Shown: piece after piece, positions 23,087 to 31,305 of the stretch
Numbering within the stretch: the first letter of the stretch is position 1
Layout of the letters: every line of letters begins with the position of its first letter
Assembly: GCA_028282545.1 (NCBI GenBank)
Contig: JANQHT010000023.1
Location: 1 to 61,916, forward strand
DNA: 61,916 bases
Direction: 5' to 3'
Source of the DNA: Spirochaetales bacterium
GTDB lineage: Bacteria > Spirochaetota > Spirochaetia > DSM-27196 > Alkalispirochaetaceae
Notes under the pieces: generated by a model
Database searches by the model: none
What the model saw: only the letters and a program-made list of their open reading frames with translations
Told to the model about the DNA's origin: nothing
Program-made: the position numbers and the translations under genes

Positions 23087-24340
23087 CTAGAAATGGACCT
23101 CGACCCAGGCGCGTCCGTACAGGTGATACGGATACGCCTCGCCGCCGAACTCGGTATCGCCGGCGCCGCCGGTCCAGGCGAACCCCAACCCGAGGTCCAC
23201 GCCGTCGAACACAAGGAGCGCCACCTCGTGTCCAATGAGCGCGCTCCCGTCCTCGAGGTTCACGAGACCCGAGTGCGATGTTGACCAGTCGGAGCCAAAC
23301 ACCAGAGACACATCGAAAAAGGCGTACTGAACCGATTCAAAGGCGAACCCGCCGGCGTTGTCGGTGAGGCGCGGCGTAACGGGGCGGAAGAGCGCGTCGT
23401 CGGCCAGTCCGTTGAAGATGTACTCACCCACCAGAATCGCGTTCCATCGGTCCGTGGCATAGGTGTATTCCGCCGCGGCGTTCATGATCGGCCGCGGCTC
23501 CGCGACCCCCGGCTCGCCAAAGACTTCGATCGCCGCCTCCCCGACGAGGAGCACGGGACCGACGGGAATGGAGCCGAGCACGCCCGGGCGGTAGATGTTG
23601 TCTTCCTGGTAAACGAAGGATGCCCCCAATTCGACGGTGCGAACGTAGGCGCTCGCAAAAGCCGCGGTCCTCAGGTCACGCACGTCTCCCGTGGTGAGTG
23701 CATCCTGCATGGCGAGGGCAAGCTCCACGCTGAAATCGGGTCCTCCCAGGAGTGTCACGGCGGCGCCGTCGAATCCCGTGTCCCCGTCGCGATCCGCCGG
23801 CTGGGGGTGGAGCGCGTCGGTCGAGGAAAAGGTAAATCCGGCTCCCCAGTTCAATCGTTGGCGGCCGAGAGAGACGTTGAGCCAGGGCGCAGGCATCAGG
23901 AGCAGGTACGACTGGTTCACGTGGTGTGCAACCGATACCTCCCCGGGCGTCACGACATCTGGAACGTCCGGGCGAACGACCCGAAGCGAATGGTCCACCA
24001 CCAGCTCGCTCCGGTCGAGGAAGAAGCGATGCGTGGCGTCCAACGTCAGCGACGCGTCCGGCTCTACCCTGTCCGATCCGCTCCGGTCCTGCAGCAGCGC
24101 GTAGGTGTCGCTGAAGTATCCGGCGGTGGCCTCCGTTGTAAGGGAGCCGAGGATCTCGTACTCCTGCGCGGAGATCCGGGCACAGGCCGGAAGCAGGAGG
24201 CAGAGAATCACCGCTGCCGCGGACGTTCGCGTCGGCCAACTGTCCGGCATCAGGGGGCTATTCGGCGTCGGCCGGTTGCCCGGTATCGGCCGGTTGCCCG
24301 GTATCGGCCGGTTGCCCGGCGTCACCGTTGGGTTGTTCAT
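23087..24340 (-). CDS. Outer-membrane beta-barrel protein of the ABC export operon
   Basis: The 417-residue product has strand-rich sequence throughout. Features typical of barrels encoded beside LolA-like proteins and exporters are SLGRQRLNWGAGFTFSSTDALHP and a C-terminal RAWVEVHF. The signal peptide (TSAAAVILCLLLPACARISAQ) begins only at about residue 39. Before it is an N-terminal segment of NRPIPG repeats encoded by an 18-bp minisatellite. The ATG at 24340 has GGAGA 7 nt upstream; an alternative is the internal ATG at 24247 just before the signal sequence. It is probably the outer-membrane end of the export system. Confidence 0.8.
   Translation of the reverse strand: MNNPTVTPGNRPIPGNRPIPGNRPTPNSPLMPDSWPTRTSAAAVILCLLLPACARISAQEYEILGSLTTEATAGYFSDTYALLQDRSGSDRVEPDASLTLDATHRFFLDRSELVVDHSLRVVRPDVPDVVTPGEVSVAHHVNQSYLLLMPAPWLNVSLGRQRLNWGAGFTFSSTDALHPQPADRDGDTGFDGAAVTLLGGPDFSVELALAMQDALTTGDVRDLRTAAFASAYVRTVELGASFVYQEDNIYRPGVLGSIPVGPVLLVGEAAIEVFGEPGVAEPRPIMNAAAEYTYATDRWNAILVGEYIFNGLADDALFRPVTPRLTDNAGGFAFESVQYAFFDVSLVFGSDWSTSHSGLVNLEDGSALIGHEVALLVFDGVDLGLGFAWTGGAGDTEFGGEAYPYHLYGRAWVEVHF
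24261..24328 (-). repeat. 18-bp tandem repeat encoding an N-terminal NRPIPG tract
   Basis: Plus-strand unit CGGCCGGTTGCCCGGTAT occurs about three and a half times with few differences. It is in frame (6 codons) in the 5' end of the outer-membrane protein gene, before the signal peptide, so copy-number change would alter the N-terminus without a frameshift. Confidence 0.85.
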
Positions 24341-24352
24341 AGGGGTCTCTCC

Positions 24353-25111
24353 TTACCGTGTCAGTTGGGCCTGGTTAAAGAGACGCTCCGGGAGGTCATC
24401 CCGCGCCTCGAGCGCTTCGATCGTGACGAGCGTGTAGGCGCCAACCTGTTCCAGCGATTCCATGCGCCACACCGTGGGACGGATGGCCCCGGCGATCTGT
24501 TTGAGTTCGAAGAGGTACATCCGTTTGAAGAGCAGCCCCGACTTCGCGTAGTACTCCATGAAAAGGGGCATCAGATCCTCCACCGTCGCGTACATCACGA
24601 TTCGGCCGTAGGTGGCGCGCTCGTGCCGCGCCGTCGCCTCGACAACCCAGCAGTCGACTGAACCCAGTTCGGGGTGCGCGAGGCGCTCCCGACCGATCAG
24701 TTCCGCCGTGTAGTCGTCGCTGTAGTCGGGATCCCCGGCATCGTTGTTCGAAAAGACGCTTCCCTGGAATGAATCGCGCGGCGAAAGGCGAATGGCGCGG
24801 CGGGAGCCCGACCGGGGGTTGTACATCCACAGATCGTCTTCCTTCTGCAAAAACCGCATGCCGCGGCTCCGGGACGGCGCCTGAACGACCATAAACGTGC
24901 CCGCCCCCTCCCGATGCGAGCTGTCGAGTACCATCTCCGTGGGGCGCTGTCCCGGTTTATCCGTGTACATGCGCATGGTGGCGGTAAAACTCTCCGGGAA
25001 GAGGCGCTCCTCGATTTGGTCGAGCACGGACTGCGGATCGGGTTGCGTCTGGGCGCCCGCGACGATCGCGGTCGCGACAAGAACGAATACCCATCCTGTT
25101 CGAAGTATCAT
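24353..25111 (-). CDS. LolA-like periplasmic outer-membrane lipoprotein-sorting protein
   Basis: The 252-residue product has a signal peptide (MILRTGWVFVLVATAIVAGAQ) and the fold signature of the LolA-like family found beside exporters: ATMRMYTDKPGQRPTEMVLDSS, FLQKEDDLWMYNPRSGSRRAIRL, GSVFSNNDAGDPDYSDDY and YYAKSGLLFKRMYLFELK. It probably carries a lipid or lipoprotein between inner and outer membranes. The ATG at 25111 has AAGGAGGAG upstream and overlaps the regulator's stop (ATGA). Relatives usually accompany RND/MMPL exporters; here the partner is an FtsX-type ABC pair. Confidence 0.88.
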   Translation of the reverse strand: MILRTGWVFVLVATAIVAGAQTQPDPQSVLDQIEERLFPESFTATMRMYTDKPGQRPTEMVLDSSHREGAGTFMVVQAPSRSRGMRFLQKEDDLWMYNPRSGSRRAIRLSPRDSFQGSVFSNNDAGDPDYSDDYTAELIGRERLAHPELGSVDCWVVEATARHERATYGRIVMYATVEDLMPLFMEYYAKSGLLFKRMYLFELKQIAGAIRPTVWRMESLEQVGAYTLVTIEALEARDDLPERLFNQAQLTR

Positions 25112-25419
25112 CTCTCTCCTCCTTGGTGAGCGTGAAGCTGCGCCGCCAGGAACTGGATGTAGTCGGAAAACAGCGCCGTTCCTTCCGACGTCAACGTGTA
25201 CAAGGTCTGCGCGCCGCCGGCGGCTATTACCCGTTCCTTGCCCACGTATCCGGCCGCTACCAGTTTCTCCAGGTGGGTGTACAGTGCGCCGTCGGTCGCG
25301 TCCAGTCGTTCCTTCAGCGTACGAAAGGCGACAACCTCCTCCTGGGCAAGAATCGTCATGAGCGAAAGGCGCGTTTTTTCGAAAAACACGCTGTCGAAGC
25401 GGGTGTAGAGATCGTTCAA
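25108..25419 (-). CDS. Winged-helix transcriptional regulator of the export operon
   Basis: The 103-residue single-domain protein has a winged helix-turn-helix: RLSLMTILAQEEVVAFRTLKERLDATDGALYTHLEKLVAAGYVGKE, then a wing with TLYTLTSEG. It resembles the short MarR/ArsR/PadR-like HTH_34 group. It lies between a membrane protein and the LolA-like gene with 4-bp overlaps on both sides. The operon promoter carries a clear inverted-repeat operator, so autorepression is the simplest model. The inducer is unknown; the co-encoded membrane protein may sense it. Confidence 0.9.
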   Translation of the reverse strand: MNDLYTRFDSVFFEKTRLSLMTILAQEEVVAFRTLKERLDATDGALYTHLEKLVAAGYVGKERVIAAGGAQTLYTLTSEGTALFSDYIQFLAAQLHAHQGGER

Positions 25420-25997
25420 GCCGTCTTCTCACACCGTTTCGAATGGACGCCGCCGACCGTATACACGATAGCCGCTACCATTCCCGCCGCGGCGTTTACG
25501 TCGAGGCCGCGCCAACCGGCAACGTCAACCACGATCCCCAGGGCGATAAGGAAAAACGCCTCCAAAAAGAGCTGCCAGTAGGAGGCCTGGGCGTAAATGA
25601 AGAAGGGGACCGCAGCGTAGGCCAGGATGATTCCCGGCGAAACACCTTCGGGAATTGCGCGAACGAGAAACCACGTGACGACGAACATGGTCCCGCCCGC
25701 GGCGATGAGGAACTTCCGCGTTCGTCGGGGCAGGATAAACGCCCCGGCCTTCTGCAGCTGCCGCAGAAACCCAACGGTCTCGCCCGTCGACGCAACGAGG
25801 AAGAGCGGGAGCCACACCTGCAGGAGCAGGGGCATCCCGGTCAACCCCGCTCGTCGCACCATGAACCACGAAACCACCGTCCCGATCAGACAGAACGCGC
25901 CGTAGACGAAGAAGACCCAATGTTCGACGAGGTTTCGTTCGTCGTAGGCCACCATGAGTGATTTGATCGTCTCGATATCTTTCCGGTAGTCGCTCAT
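25416..25997 (-). CDS. Polytopic membrane protein, first gene of the export operon
   Basis: The 193-residue product has a short cytoplasmic N-terminus (MSDYRKDIETIKSLMVAYDE) and about five TM segments (for example FFVYGAFCLIGTVVSWFMV, LLLQVWLPLFLVAST, FVVTWFLVRAIP and WQLFLEAFFLIALGIVVDVAGW). No family name is recognised, but similar proteins commonly precede short winged-helix regulators. GAGG is about 9 nt upstream of the ATG and the operator lies just upstream. A role as membrane-bound modulator of the regulator is possible but unproven. Confidence 0.75.
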   Translation of the reverse strand: MSDYRKDIETIKSLMVAYDERNLVEHWVFFVYGAFCLIGTVVSWFMVRRAGLTGMPLLLQVWLPLFLVASTGETVGFLRQLQKAGAFILPRRTRKFLIAAGGTMFVVTWFLVRAIPEGVSPGIILAYAAVPFFIYAQASYWQLFLEAFFLIALGIVVDVAGWRGLDVNAAAGMVAAIVYTVGGVHSKRCEKTA

Positions 25998-26010
25998 TCA
26001 CTTTTCCTCG

Positions 26011-26035
26011 CAAAGTTACTTTGCAATACAAAGTA
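26011..26035. promoter_or_regulatory. Inverted-repeat operator of the export operon
   Basis: TACTTTG (26017-26023), a 5-nt spacer CAATA and CAAAGTA (26029-26035) form a perfect 7-bp inverted repeat. The left arm is also part of an adjoining near-palindrome CAAAGTTACTTTG (26011-26023). The right arm overlaps the -10 box of the leftward promoter, and the start codon at 25997 is 13 bp away. This is the expected position for a repressor site used by the winged-helix protein encoded as gene two. Confidence 0.75.
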
Positions 26036-26060
26036 TACAACGCGCCGCCGTTCCCGACAA
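26032..26060 (-). promoter_or_regulatory. Promoter of the ABC/LolA/OMP operon
   Basis: On the minus strand TTGTCG (26060-26055), a 17-bp spacer and TATACT (26037-26032) precede the ATG at 25997 by 34 bp, with a GAGG ribosome site between. The -10 overlaps the operator. Confidence 0.7.
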
Positions 26061-26083
26061 TACCCACGAACGGGCTCCGTCGC

Positions 26084-26089
26084 TATTAT
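26084..26089 (+). promoter_or_regulatory. Candidate -10 of the MoxR/Bat operon (leaderless candidate)
   Basis: TATTAT ends 6 nt before the GTG start at 26096. The -35 (TACCCA, 26061-26066) is weak. The position relative to the start codon repeats the arrangement seen at several other operon heads. Confidence 0.4.
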
Positions 26090-26095
26090 GGAACC

Positions 26096-27508
26096 GTGGC
26101 GTTTCGTTTGGCTCTCGCCCGTTGGGCTGCGCTGGTACTTCTCATCGCGCAGAGTGCGGCCGGTAGGGAAGTCGCGCTGCAGGCGTTTTTCGGCCATGAC
26201 GGCGCGGTGTCGCCGAATCGCTGGAACGCCCTCACGATTCGCGTCACAAACGTCGGCGATACCTTCGAGGGAGCGATCGTGGCGAGGACGTTGGTTGAAA
26301 CGGGCGCCGGGGGGGTGGAAACGGTCTACGCCGTTCGACATCCCCTGCGACTCGCCGCGGACGCCTCCGAGACGATTCGGTTTGCCCTTCCGGTTGGACG
26401 AACCGCGCTGCCCGTCTCCCTTCGCGTTCTCTCGGACCGGGAGACGATCCTTCGCACCGAGATCACCACTCCCTGGAACCCGGGACCGTTCGTGGTGGGT
26501 ATCACCGACGATCAGCCGGTAGACGCCGCGGGAGTTCGCATCGCCTATCCGTTGGTGGAGACGCTCCCCGACCATCCCGCCGCGTACGATTCGGCCGAAG
26601 CGCTCCTCATGGGCAACCCGGACCTCACCCGCGCGGGAAGTGCGCAGATTGCGGCACTGCGCAGCCGCCTCGAAACGTATACCTCGCTGCGCCTCCCGGT
26701 TGTCGCCCATGGGCTCGAGGAGACCACCGTTTCGCGAGTGCTCTTTGCCGACCCCATCTACCGGTACCCGCCGCGCTGGATCGTGGCACCGGCACTGCTG
26801 GCGTACCTGGCAACGATGGCGTCCCTGTCGCGCCTCTCCACGCCGGCGGCCCTCGGGGTGGTGCCGCTCCTCTTTGCGACGGTCATTGTCGTCGTTTTCG
26901 GCGCCGTGGATACGCCGCCCCGCACGGCCATGGCCGAGGTACAGCGCATCCGCGCGATCGGCGGGGAGACGGGAGCCATCGTCACCAGGGAGATTCGCGT
27001 GATGTCGGTGGACGCCCGGCATATCCCCCTGCGCGTGCCGCCGGGTGCGGTTCCCGTCCCCGAATCGGGAAAGACCCTGGCCGCCGACGCGGGCCCAACC
27101 GGATCGGTCGTGCGCTTGCGGGTAGAACCGTGGACGGCGAACGTTATCAGCTTCGCCGAGCGAGCGGCCAATCCCCTGGTAGTTGAACGGAGCGGCTCCA
27201 GAGTGACGGTTCGCAACGCAGGCAACCACGTCCTGCGCGACGTGGCGTACGTGGGCCGTTCCGGTGTCATCCCTATGGGGACCCTGAGGCCCGGAGAAGT
27301 GAAAGAACTCGGCGCGGACGCCCCACCGCTCGGTCCGGTTGCGGCTGAACTCTACCGTGAACTTCGTCGGGACGAAACGATGCCGGAGGCCTCGCTGGTG
27401 GCGCTGGGCAACGCCCTGGTTCCGCCGGTGGAGAGCGAAGCTCCACTGGATCGCGTGGTTCACCGGGCCGTGGTCATCGCCGAGCTTGGGGAGGGCCCGG
27501 GACCGTGA
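26096..27508 (+). CDS. Exported membrane protein, first gene of the MoxR/Bat operon
   Basis: The 470-residue product has an N-terminal signal/anchor (ALARWAALVLLIAQSAAG) and an extracytoplasmic beta-rich domain resembling a CARDB/Ig-like fold (NRWNALTIRVTNVGDTFEGAIVA). Two TM helices lie around residues 230-275 (WIVAPALLAYLATMASL, GVVPLLFATVIVVVFGAV), and another extracytoplasmic domain follows. No family name is recognised. GTG at 26096 is chosen because a -10 lies directly upstream and it gives the shortest N-terminus before the signal sequence. The stop overlaps the next GTG start (GTGA). Role unknown, presumably in the same envelope complex. Confidence 0.75.
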   Translation: MAFRLALARWAALVLLIAQSAAGREVALQAFFGHDGAVSPNRWNALTIRVTNVGDTFEGAIVARTLVETGAGGVETVYAVRHPLRLAADASETIRFALPVGRTALPVSLRVLSDRETILRTEITTPWNPGPFVVGITDDQPVDAAGVRIAYPLVETLPDHPAAYDSAEALLMGNPDLTRAGSAQIAALRSRLETYTSLRLPVVAHGLEETTVSRVLFADPIYRYPPRWIVAPALLAYLATMASLSRLSTPAALGVVPLLFATVIVVVFGAVDTPPRTAMAEVQRIRAIGGETGAIVTREIRVMSVDARHIPLRVPPGAVPVPESGKTLAADAGPTGSVVRLRVEPWTANVISFAERAANPLVVERSGSRVTVRNAGNHVLRDVAYVGRSGVIPMGTLRPGEVKELGADAPPLGPVAAELYRELRRDETMPEASLVALGNALVPPVESEAPLDRVVHRAVVIAELGEGPGP

Positions 27509-28086
27509 CGTCGTCGATTCGCCGAACGGCACTCACCCTAACGACGCTGTACGCGGCGTTCACCGTCGCCTTGTGGCCGGAAGAGAGCTATGCGCAGATC
27601 CTGCGCTTCGGAGGACTTCCCTCGTTCCTGGCGGCTTTGCCCTACGCGCTCACGCTGGGATGCGCCGTGACCGCCTTGCAGCTCGGCCGTTCGTTGCGTC
27701 GTGCAACTGTGGCCGCCTCCGTATCACTCGGTACGGCGATTCCCTTTATCGTGCTCGGGGGAATTATGGCTCGGACGCCGCCCGTTCCCCTCGCGCTGGC
27801 GGCAGCGTTGCTCTTTGCAATGGCGCTTGTCCTGGCGTCGTTCGGCACCTTTGTCGCCCTCATCCCGATCGACGGTACCTTTCAGCACCTTATTCTGTGG
27901 GGCGGCGGCGCGGCGTTCCTCATTCTCACGGTTCAGTCGGCGCCGACAACGGTACCGTCCGAAGTGGTTCGGGCGTCGCTCGTGTTCGGCCGGATACCAC
28001 CGGCGTTCCCGTTGTACCTGGTCGCGGCCCTCGCCGCCGGCGCCGCCGCAACCGCCGTGGAACTCCGCCTAGGGCGTACCCCGTGA
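27505..28086 (+). CDS. Hypothetical integral membrane protein of the MoxR/Bat operon
   Basis: The 193-residue, very hydrophobic product has about six predicted TM helices and few charged residues outside short loops. No motif or family is recognised. It is coupled on both sides by GTGA overlaps (27505 and 28083), so it is made with the first gene and the next membrane protein. A structural or channel-like role in the complex is only a guess. Confidence 0.75.
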   Translation: MTSSIRRTALTLTTLYAAFTVALWPEESYAQILRFGGLPSFLAALPYALTLGCAVTALQLGRSLRRATVAASVSLGTAIPFIVLGGIMARTPPVPLALAAALLFAMALVLASFGTFVALIPIDGTFQHLILWGGGAAFLILTVQSAPTTVPSEVVRASLVFGRIPPAFPLYLVAALAAGAAATAVELRLGRTP

Positions 28087-29438
28087 GTTCCCACCTCCTC
28101 AGACGGGCGCTCCGCCCGTATCGCCGGCGCGAGTGGTTTCTGCGCTTTCTGCGGGAGTACTTCAGGTTCGCGGCGGGCCTTCTCCTGCTTGGGATTGCCC
28201 CGCGCCTGCTATGGTATGCGGGCCGGACCTCGTTGCGCCCCGCCTGGACGATCGCGCTCGCCTTTGCGACCGCCCTTCCGGTTGCGCTCGTAATGGCCGA
28301 GCGGCGCCCACGCCGCCCCTACGCACGGCTCGACAAGGCGGCGGGAACCAGATTTCTCTTCGCCACGGTTGCGGAGATCCTCAAGGCCAAACGGGACGAA
28401 TCTACGCTGACGCCCGTTGAAGATGCGATAATCTCCCGGGCCGTCCGGGCCATCAAGAGCCGTAGACCCAGGGAAGATGTTCCCCTGACTATCCCGCGAA
28501 CGGTCTTCCTGGTCCCGTTGGTGCTGCTCCTCTACAGCGCCGTCGCCTTGGCCACCCTCTCCCGGAGTGGGAGAGAGTGGACACACCCGCCGGTGGCAGC
28601 AACGGGTCCGCCTCCGCAATCGGCACCCGAGGCCCCGCGCGATTCCGGAGCGGAATTGGCCGAGGAACTGGCCCTGTTGAACGAGCTGCTCGATACGCGC
28701 CCGGAGGCAAAGGACTTTGTGTTTCGCAGCGACGAGGTCCCGGAACTTCCGGAAGGGCCGTTGCGAAAACTCGGCGCCGGCGATCTCGCCGCTCCGGGTG
28801 GAGAATTCACAGACGCCGTCGACGGATCACCGGAGGGCCGCGGTGTGTTGGAAGCGCTTCCGTCGGACGACGACAGCCCGTTGGTTCGCCTCCCCGGCGA
28901 AGGCGCCGGTCCCTCCGGCGGGGAAGGGAGTGAACCGTCCGGCCCGACCAATGGCGCCGCCGCCGGGGAGGTGGAAACGGGCGAACGCTCCGCGGAGCGG
29001 GAGGGAAACGGCGCCGGTTCACGCGGGGAACCGCCGGAGGAATCGAGCGGTGATGCGGGTAGGCCGGCGGAAAGCCCCGGCGGCACCGGCTCACCCGGCG
29101 ACGAAAGCGGTGAGGGTCGCTCCGGCGGCGGGAATCCCGGCACAGGTCTCGCGGAGAAAGAGGCCGGTGAAGCGCCGCCGGATCTTTCGGATACGATCAA
29201 GGAACTGGTGGAACTGCCGCGCGGTCCCCGGGGCAACGCCTTTCTGGAGCTCTTTGCCCGTGAACTGGCGGGGAGCGCCGCCGCTGCAACGGACTCTCCG
29301 GCGGGCGACGGCGATTTCGAACGACAGGTCCAACGGGCGATTGCACGCAGCGATGTACCGCCGGAGCTCCGGGGGATGATCCGCGACTATTTCGTCGGGA
29401 TCGTCGGCGCCGGCCGGGTTGAGGAGGAATCACCGTGA
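28083..29438 (+). CDS. Membrane protein with long acidic Gly/Pro/Glu-rich linker
   Basis: The 451-residue product has two TM helices at the N-terminus (FRFAAGLLLLGIAPRLLWY, AWTIALAFATALPVALVM), a basic cytoplasmic stretch and a third TM near 145-165 (IPRTVFLVPLVLLLYSAVALATL). About 200 residues of low-complexity Gly/Pro/Ser/Glu-rich sequence follow. The C-terminal helical region has two conserved-looking segments (IKELVELPRGPRGNAFLELFARELAG and PPELRGMIRDYFVGIV). The last resembles short motifs near the ends of proteins in BatB/BatC-type operons, but no family is certain. I chose GTG at 28083, which overlaps the preceding stop. It is co-translated with MoxR (GTGA). Confidence 0.72.
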   Translation: MSSHLLRRALRPYRRREWFLRFLREYFRFAAGLLLLGIAPRLLWYAGRTSLRPAWTIALAFATALPVALVMAERRPRRPYARLDKAAGTRFLFATVAEILKAKRDESTLTPVEDAIISRAVRAIKSRRPREDVPLTIPRTVFLVPLVLLLYSAVALATLSRSGREWTHPPVAATGPPPQSAPEAPRDSGAELAEELALLNELLDTRPEAKDFVFRSDEVPELPEGPLRKLGAGDLAAPGGEFTDAVDGSPEGRGVLEALPSDDDSPLVRLPGEGAGPSGGEGSEPSGPTNGAAAGEVETGERSAEREGNGAGSRGEPPEESSGDAGRPAESPGGTGSPGDESGEGRSGGGNPGTGLAEKEAGEAPPDLSDTIKELVELPRGPRGNAFLELFARELAGSAAAATDSPAGDGDFERQVQRAIARSDVPPELRGMIRDYFVGIVGAGRVEEESP

Positions 29439-30415
29439 TAGAAGAGCGAGTTCGAGAGCGCGTGGAACAGCTCAGGCGAGCCAGGGACGAAATCTCCAGG
29501 TGCATGGTTGGACAGGATCGCCACGTGGACGATCTGTTTGCCTGCCTGCTGGCGGGGGGCCACGCACTGCTCGAGGGCGTTCCGGGTCTGGGCAAAACGT
29601 CCCTGGTAAAGAGTTTTGCCGACACCATGGCGTTGTCGGTTCGTCGAGTTCAGTTCACGCCCGATCTCATGCCGGCCGACATCATCGGCACCGATACGCT
29701 CGTCCAGGGCGAGGACGGTGCACAAGAGATCCGGTTTATGAGCGGACCGATCTTCACCCAGGTTCTGCTCGCGGACGAGATCAACCGTGCGACTCCCAAG
29801 ACGCAGTCGGCCCTGCTGGAGGCGATGCAGGAGAACGCCGTCACGGTCGGCGGTGTAACGCGGCCGCTACAAGCGCCCTTCATCGTTCTGGCAACGCAGA
29901 ACCCGATCGAACTGGAAGGCACGTACCCCCTGCCGGAGGCGCAGTTGGACCGATTCATCCTGAAGATCACGCTCGACTACCCTACGTCGGATGAACTGAT
30001 GCAGATCCTTGCACGGACGACCATCAGCTACGAGCCAAAGGCGAAATCGGTACTGACCGCGGAGGAAATCACGGACACGCGCGGACTGGTGCGCGAGGTG
30101 GTGGCGGCCGAGTCGATCCACCGCTACGCGGTTGCCCTGGTGGAGGCGACGCATCCGGAACGGCCGGGCTGTCCGGAGGCGATCGTGCCCTTTATCCGAT
30201 ACGGTTCGAGTCCGCGCGGCGCGCAGGCCTTAATCCTCGCCGGGAAGGTCTTTGCCCTCCTGGACGGCCGCCTTCACGTGGCGCCGGAGGACCTTCGCCG
30301 GGCGGCCCCTGCTGCGCTGCGCCACCGTATCGTGTTGACCTATCGCGCCGAAGCGGAGGGGATGCGCACGGACGGCGTGATCGAAACGATACTCGCGGAG
30401 GTGCGCACCCCGTGA
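29435..30415 (+). CDS. MoxR-family AAA+ ATPase
   Basis: The 326-residue protein has Walker A GVPGLGKTS (about 48-56), PADIIGTDTL, Walker B LLADEINRATPKTQSALLEAMQE, sensor 1 LATQNPIELEGTYPLPEAQLDRF and a C-terminal lid with SPRGAQALILAGKVFALLDGR. MoxR ATPases act as chaperones for vWA-domain proteins, in keeping with the DUF58 and two vWA genes immediately downstream. Both junctions are GTGA overlaps. Confidence 0.97.
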   Translation: MIEERVRERVEQLRRARDEISRCMVGQDRHVDDLFACLLAGGHALLEGVPGLGKTSLVKSFADTMALSVRRVQFTPDLMPADIIGTDTLVQGEDGAQEIRFMSGPIFTQVLLADEINRATPKTQSALLEAMQENAVTVGGVTRPLQAPFIVLATQNPIELEGTYPLPEAQLDRFILKITLDYPTSDELMQILARTTISYEPKAKSVLTAEEITDTRGLVREVVAAESIHRYAVALVEATHPERPGCPEAIVPFIRYGSSPRGAQALILAGKVFALLDGRLHVAPEDLRRAAPAALRHRIVLTYRAEAEGMRTDGVIETILAEVRTP

Positions 30416-31305
30416 CGCGTGCGGTCGAGTTCGACACGACGCTTTTCGACGCGGAGTTCTTCTCGGTAGTTCGCGGGGCGCGGCTGCCGGTGCGTCCCCG
30501 GGACGCGGTGCGCGCCGGGATTCGGGCCGTACGGCGCCTGGGGGAGAGCCTGGAGTTCGCGGAACTGCGCCCCTATCAACCGGGCGACGATCTTCGCCTG
30601 GTAGACTGGAACGCGTTCCGGCGCCTGGACCGCGTCCTTGTGCGCCGATACCAGGCGGAACGGAGCCACGATCTGGTAGTGCTGCTCGACACGAGCGCGT
30701 CGATGGGGGTCCCCGCCGGGAGGTTTCACCGTGCCCGGCGCCTGGCGGGCGCCGTTGCCGTGATGGGCGCCCAACGGAACGATCGCGTTACCCTGATCAC
30801 CTTCGACACGGTGTCTCGCCTGTCCGTTGTGCACAGCCGTCGCGATACAAACGCCACCGGCGTACTGGCGACGCTATCAGCGCTCCGGTCGACCGGACAA
30901 ACCGACCTGGTTGAATCGCTCGTCGCGGCGGGGGAGCGCGTCCGGCGCGGCTCGACGCTGGTGGTACTCTCCGACCTGCTTTCGCCCACCGCCATCGAAT
31001 CGCCCCTATCTCGCCTGCAGCGCAATCACGTGAGAACGCTCTTTGTTCACGTATGGGCCGCCGCGGACAGAACGCCGGACCTCCGCTCCGTTGCAACGCC
31101 GATCGACGTAGAAACCGGTGACGAGACGGCGTTCCTCGGAAGCAGGCCGCAACTGGAGGAACACGCGCGGCGGTTCGATCACCACGTTGAAGCGACGGCG
31201 GAACGCGTTCGTGCCGCCGAGGGCGAGTTCGTTTCGATTCCGCTTTCCGATCCCTTCTCGCAAAACGTTCTGGACGTCGCTCGACCGGCCGGGGCCGCCT
31301 GGTGA
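30412..31305 (+). CDS. DUF58 (vWA-like) protein
   Basis: The 297-residue product has the DUF58 signature ELRPYQPGDDLRLVDWNAFRRLDRVLVRRYQAERSHDL, followed by a vWA-like domain. The metal-ion-dependent adhesion site is DTSASMG, and a GSTLVVLSDLLSP segment is also present. DUF58 proteins are the usual partners of MoxR ATPases and feed into Bat-type membrane vWA proteins. It is coupled by GTGA overlaps to moxR upstream and a BatA-like gene downstream. Confidence 0.95.
   Translation: MTRAVEFDTTLFDAEFFSVVRGARLPVRPRDAVRAGIRAVRRLGESLEFAELRPYQPGDDLRLVDWNAFRRLDRVLVRRYQAERSHDLVVLLDTSASMGVPAGRFHRARRLAGAVAVMGAQRNDRVTLITFDTVSRLSVVHSRRDTNATGVLATLSALRSTGQTDLVESLVAAGERVRRGSTLVVLSDLLSPTAIESPLSRLQRNHVRTLFVHVWAAADRTPDLRSVATPIDVETGDETAFLGSRPQLEEHARRFDHHVEATAERVRAAEGEFVSIPLSDPFSQNVLDVARPAGAAW

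Noticed and set aside
24261..24328. CRISPR-like array suggested by the regular repeats
   Set aside because: The 18-bp units are contiguous with no spacers, in frame and inside a coding sequence. No cas genes are present.
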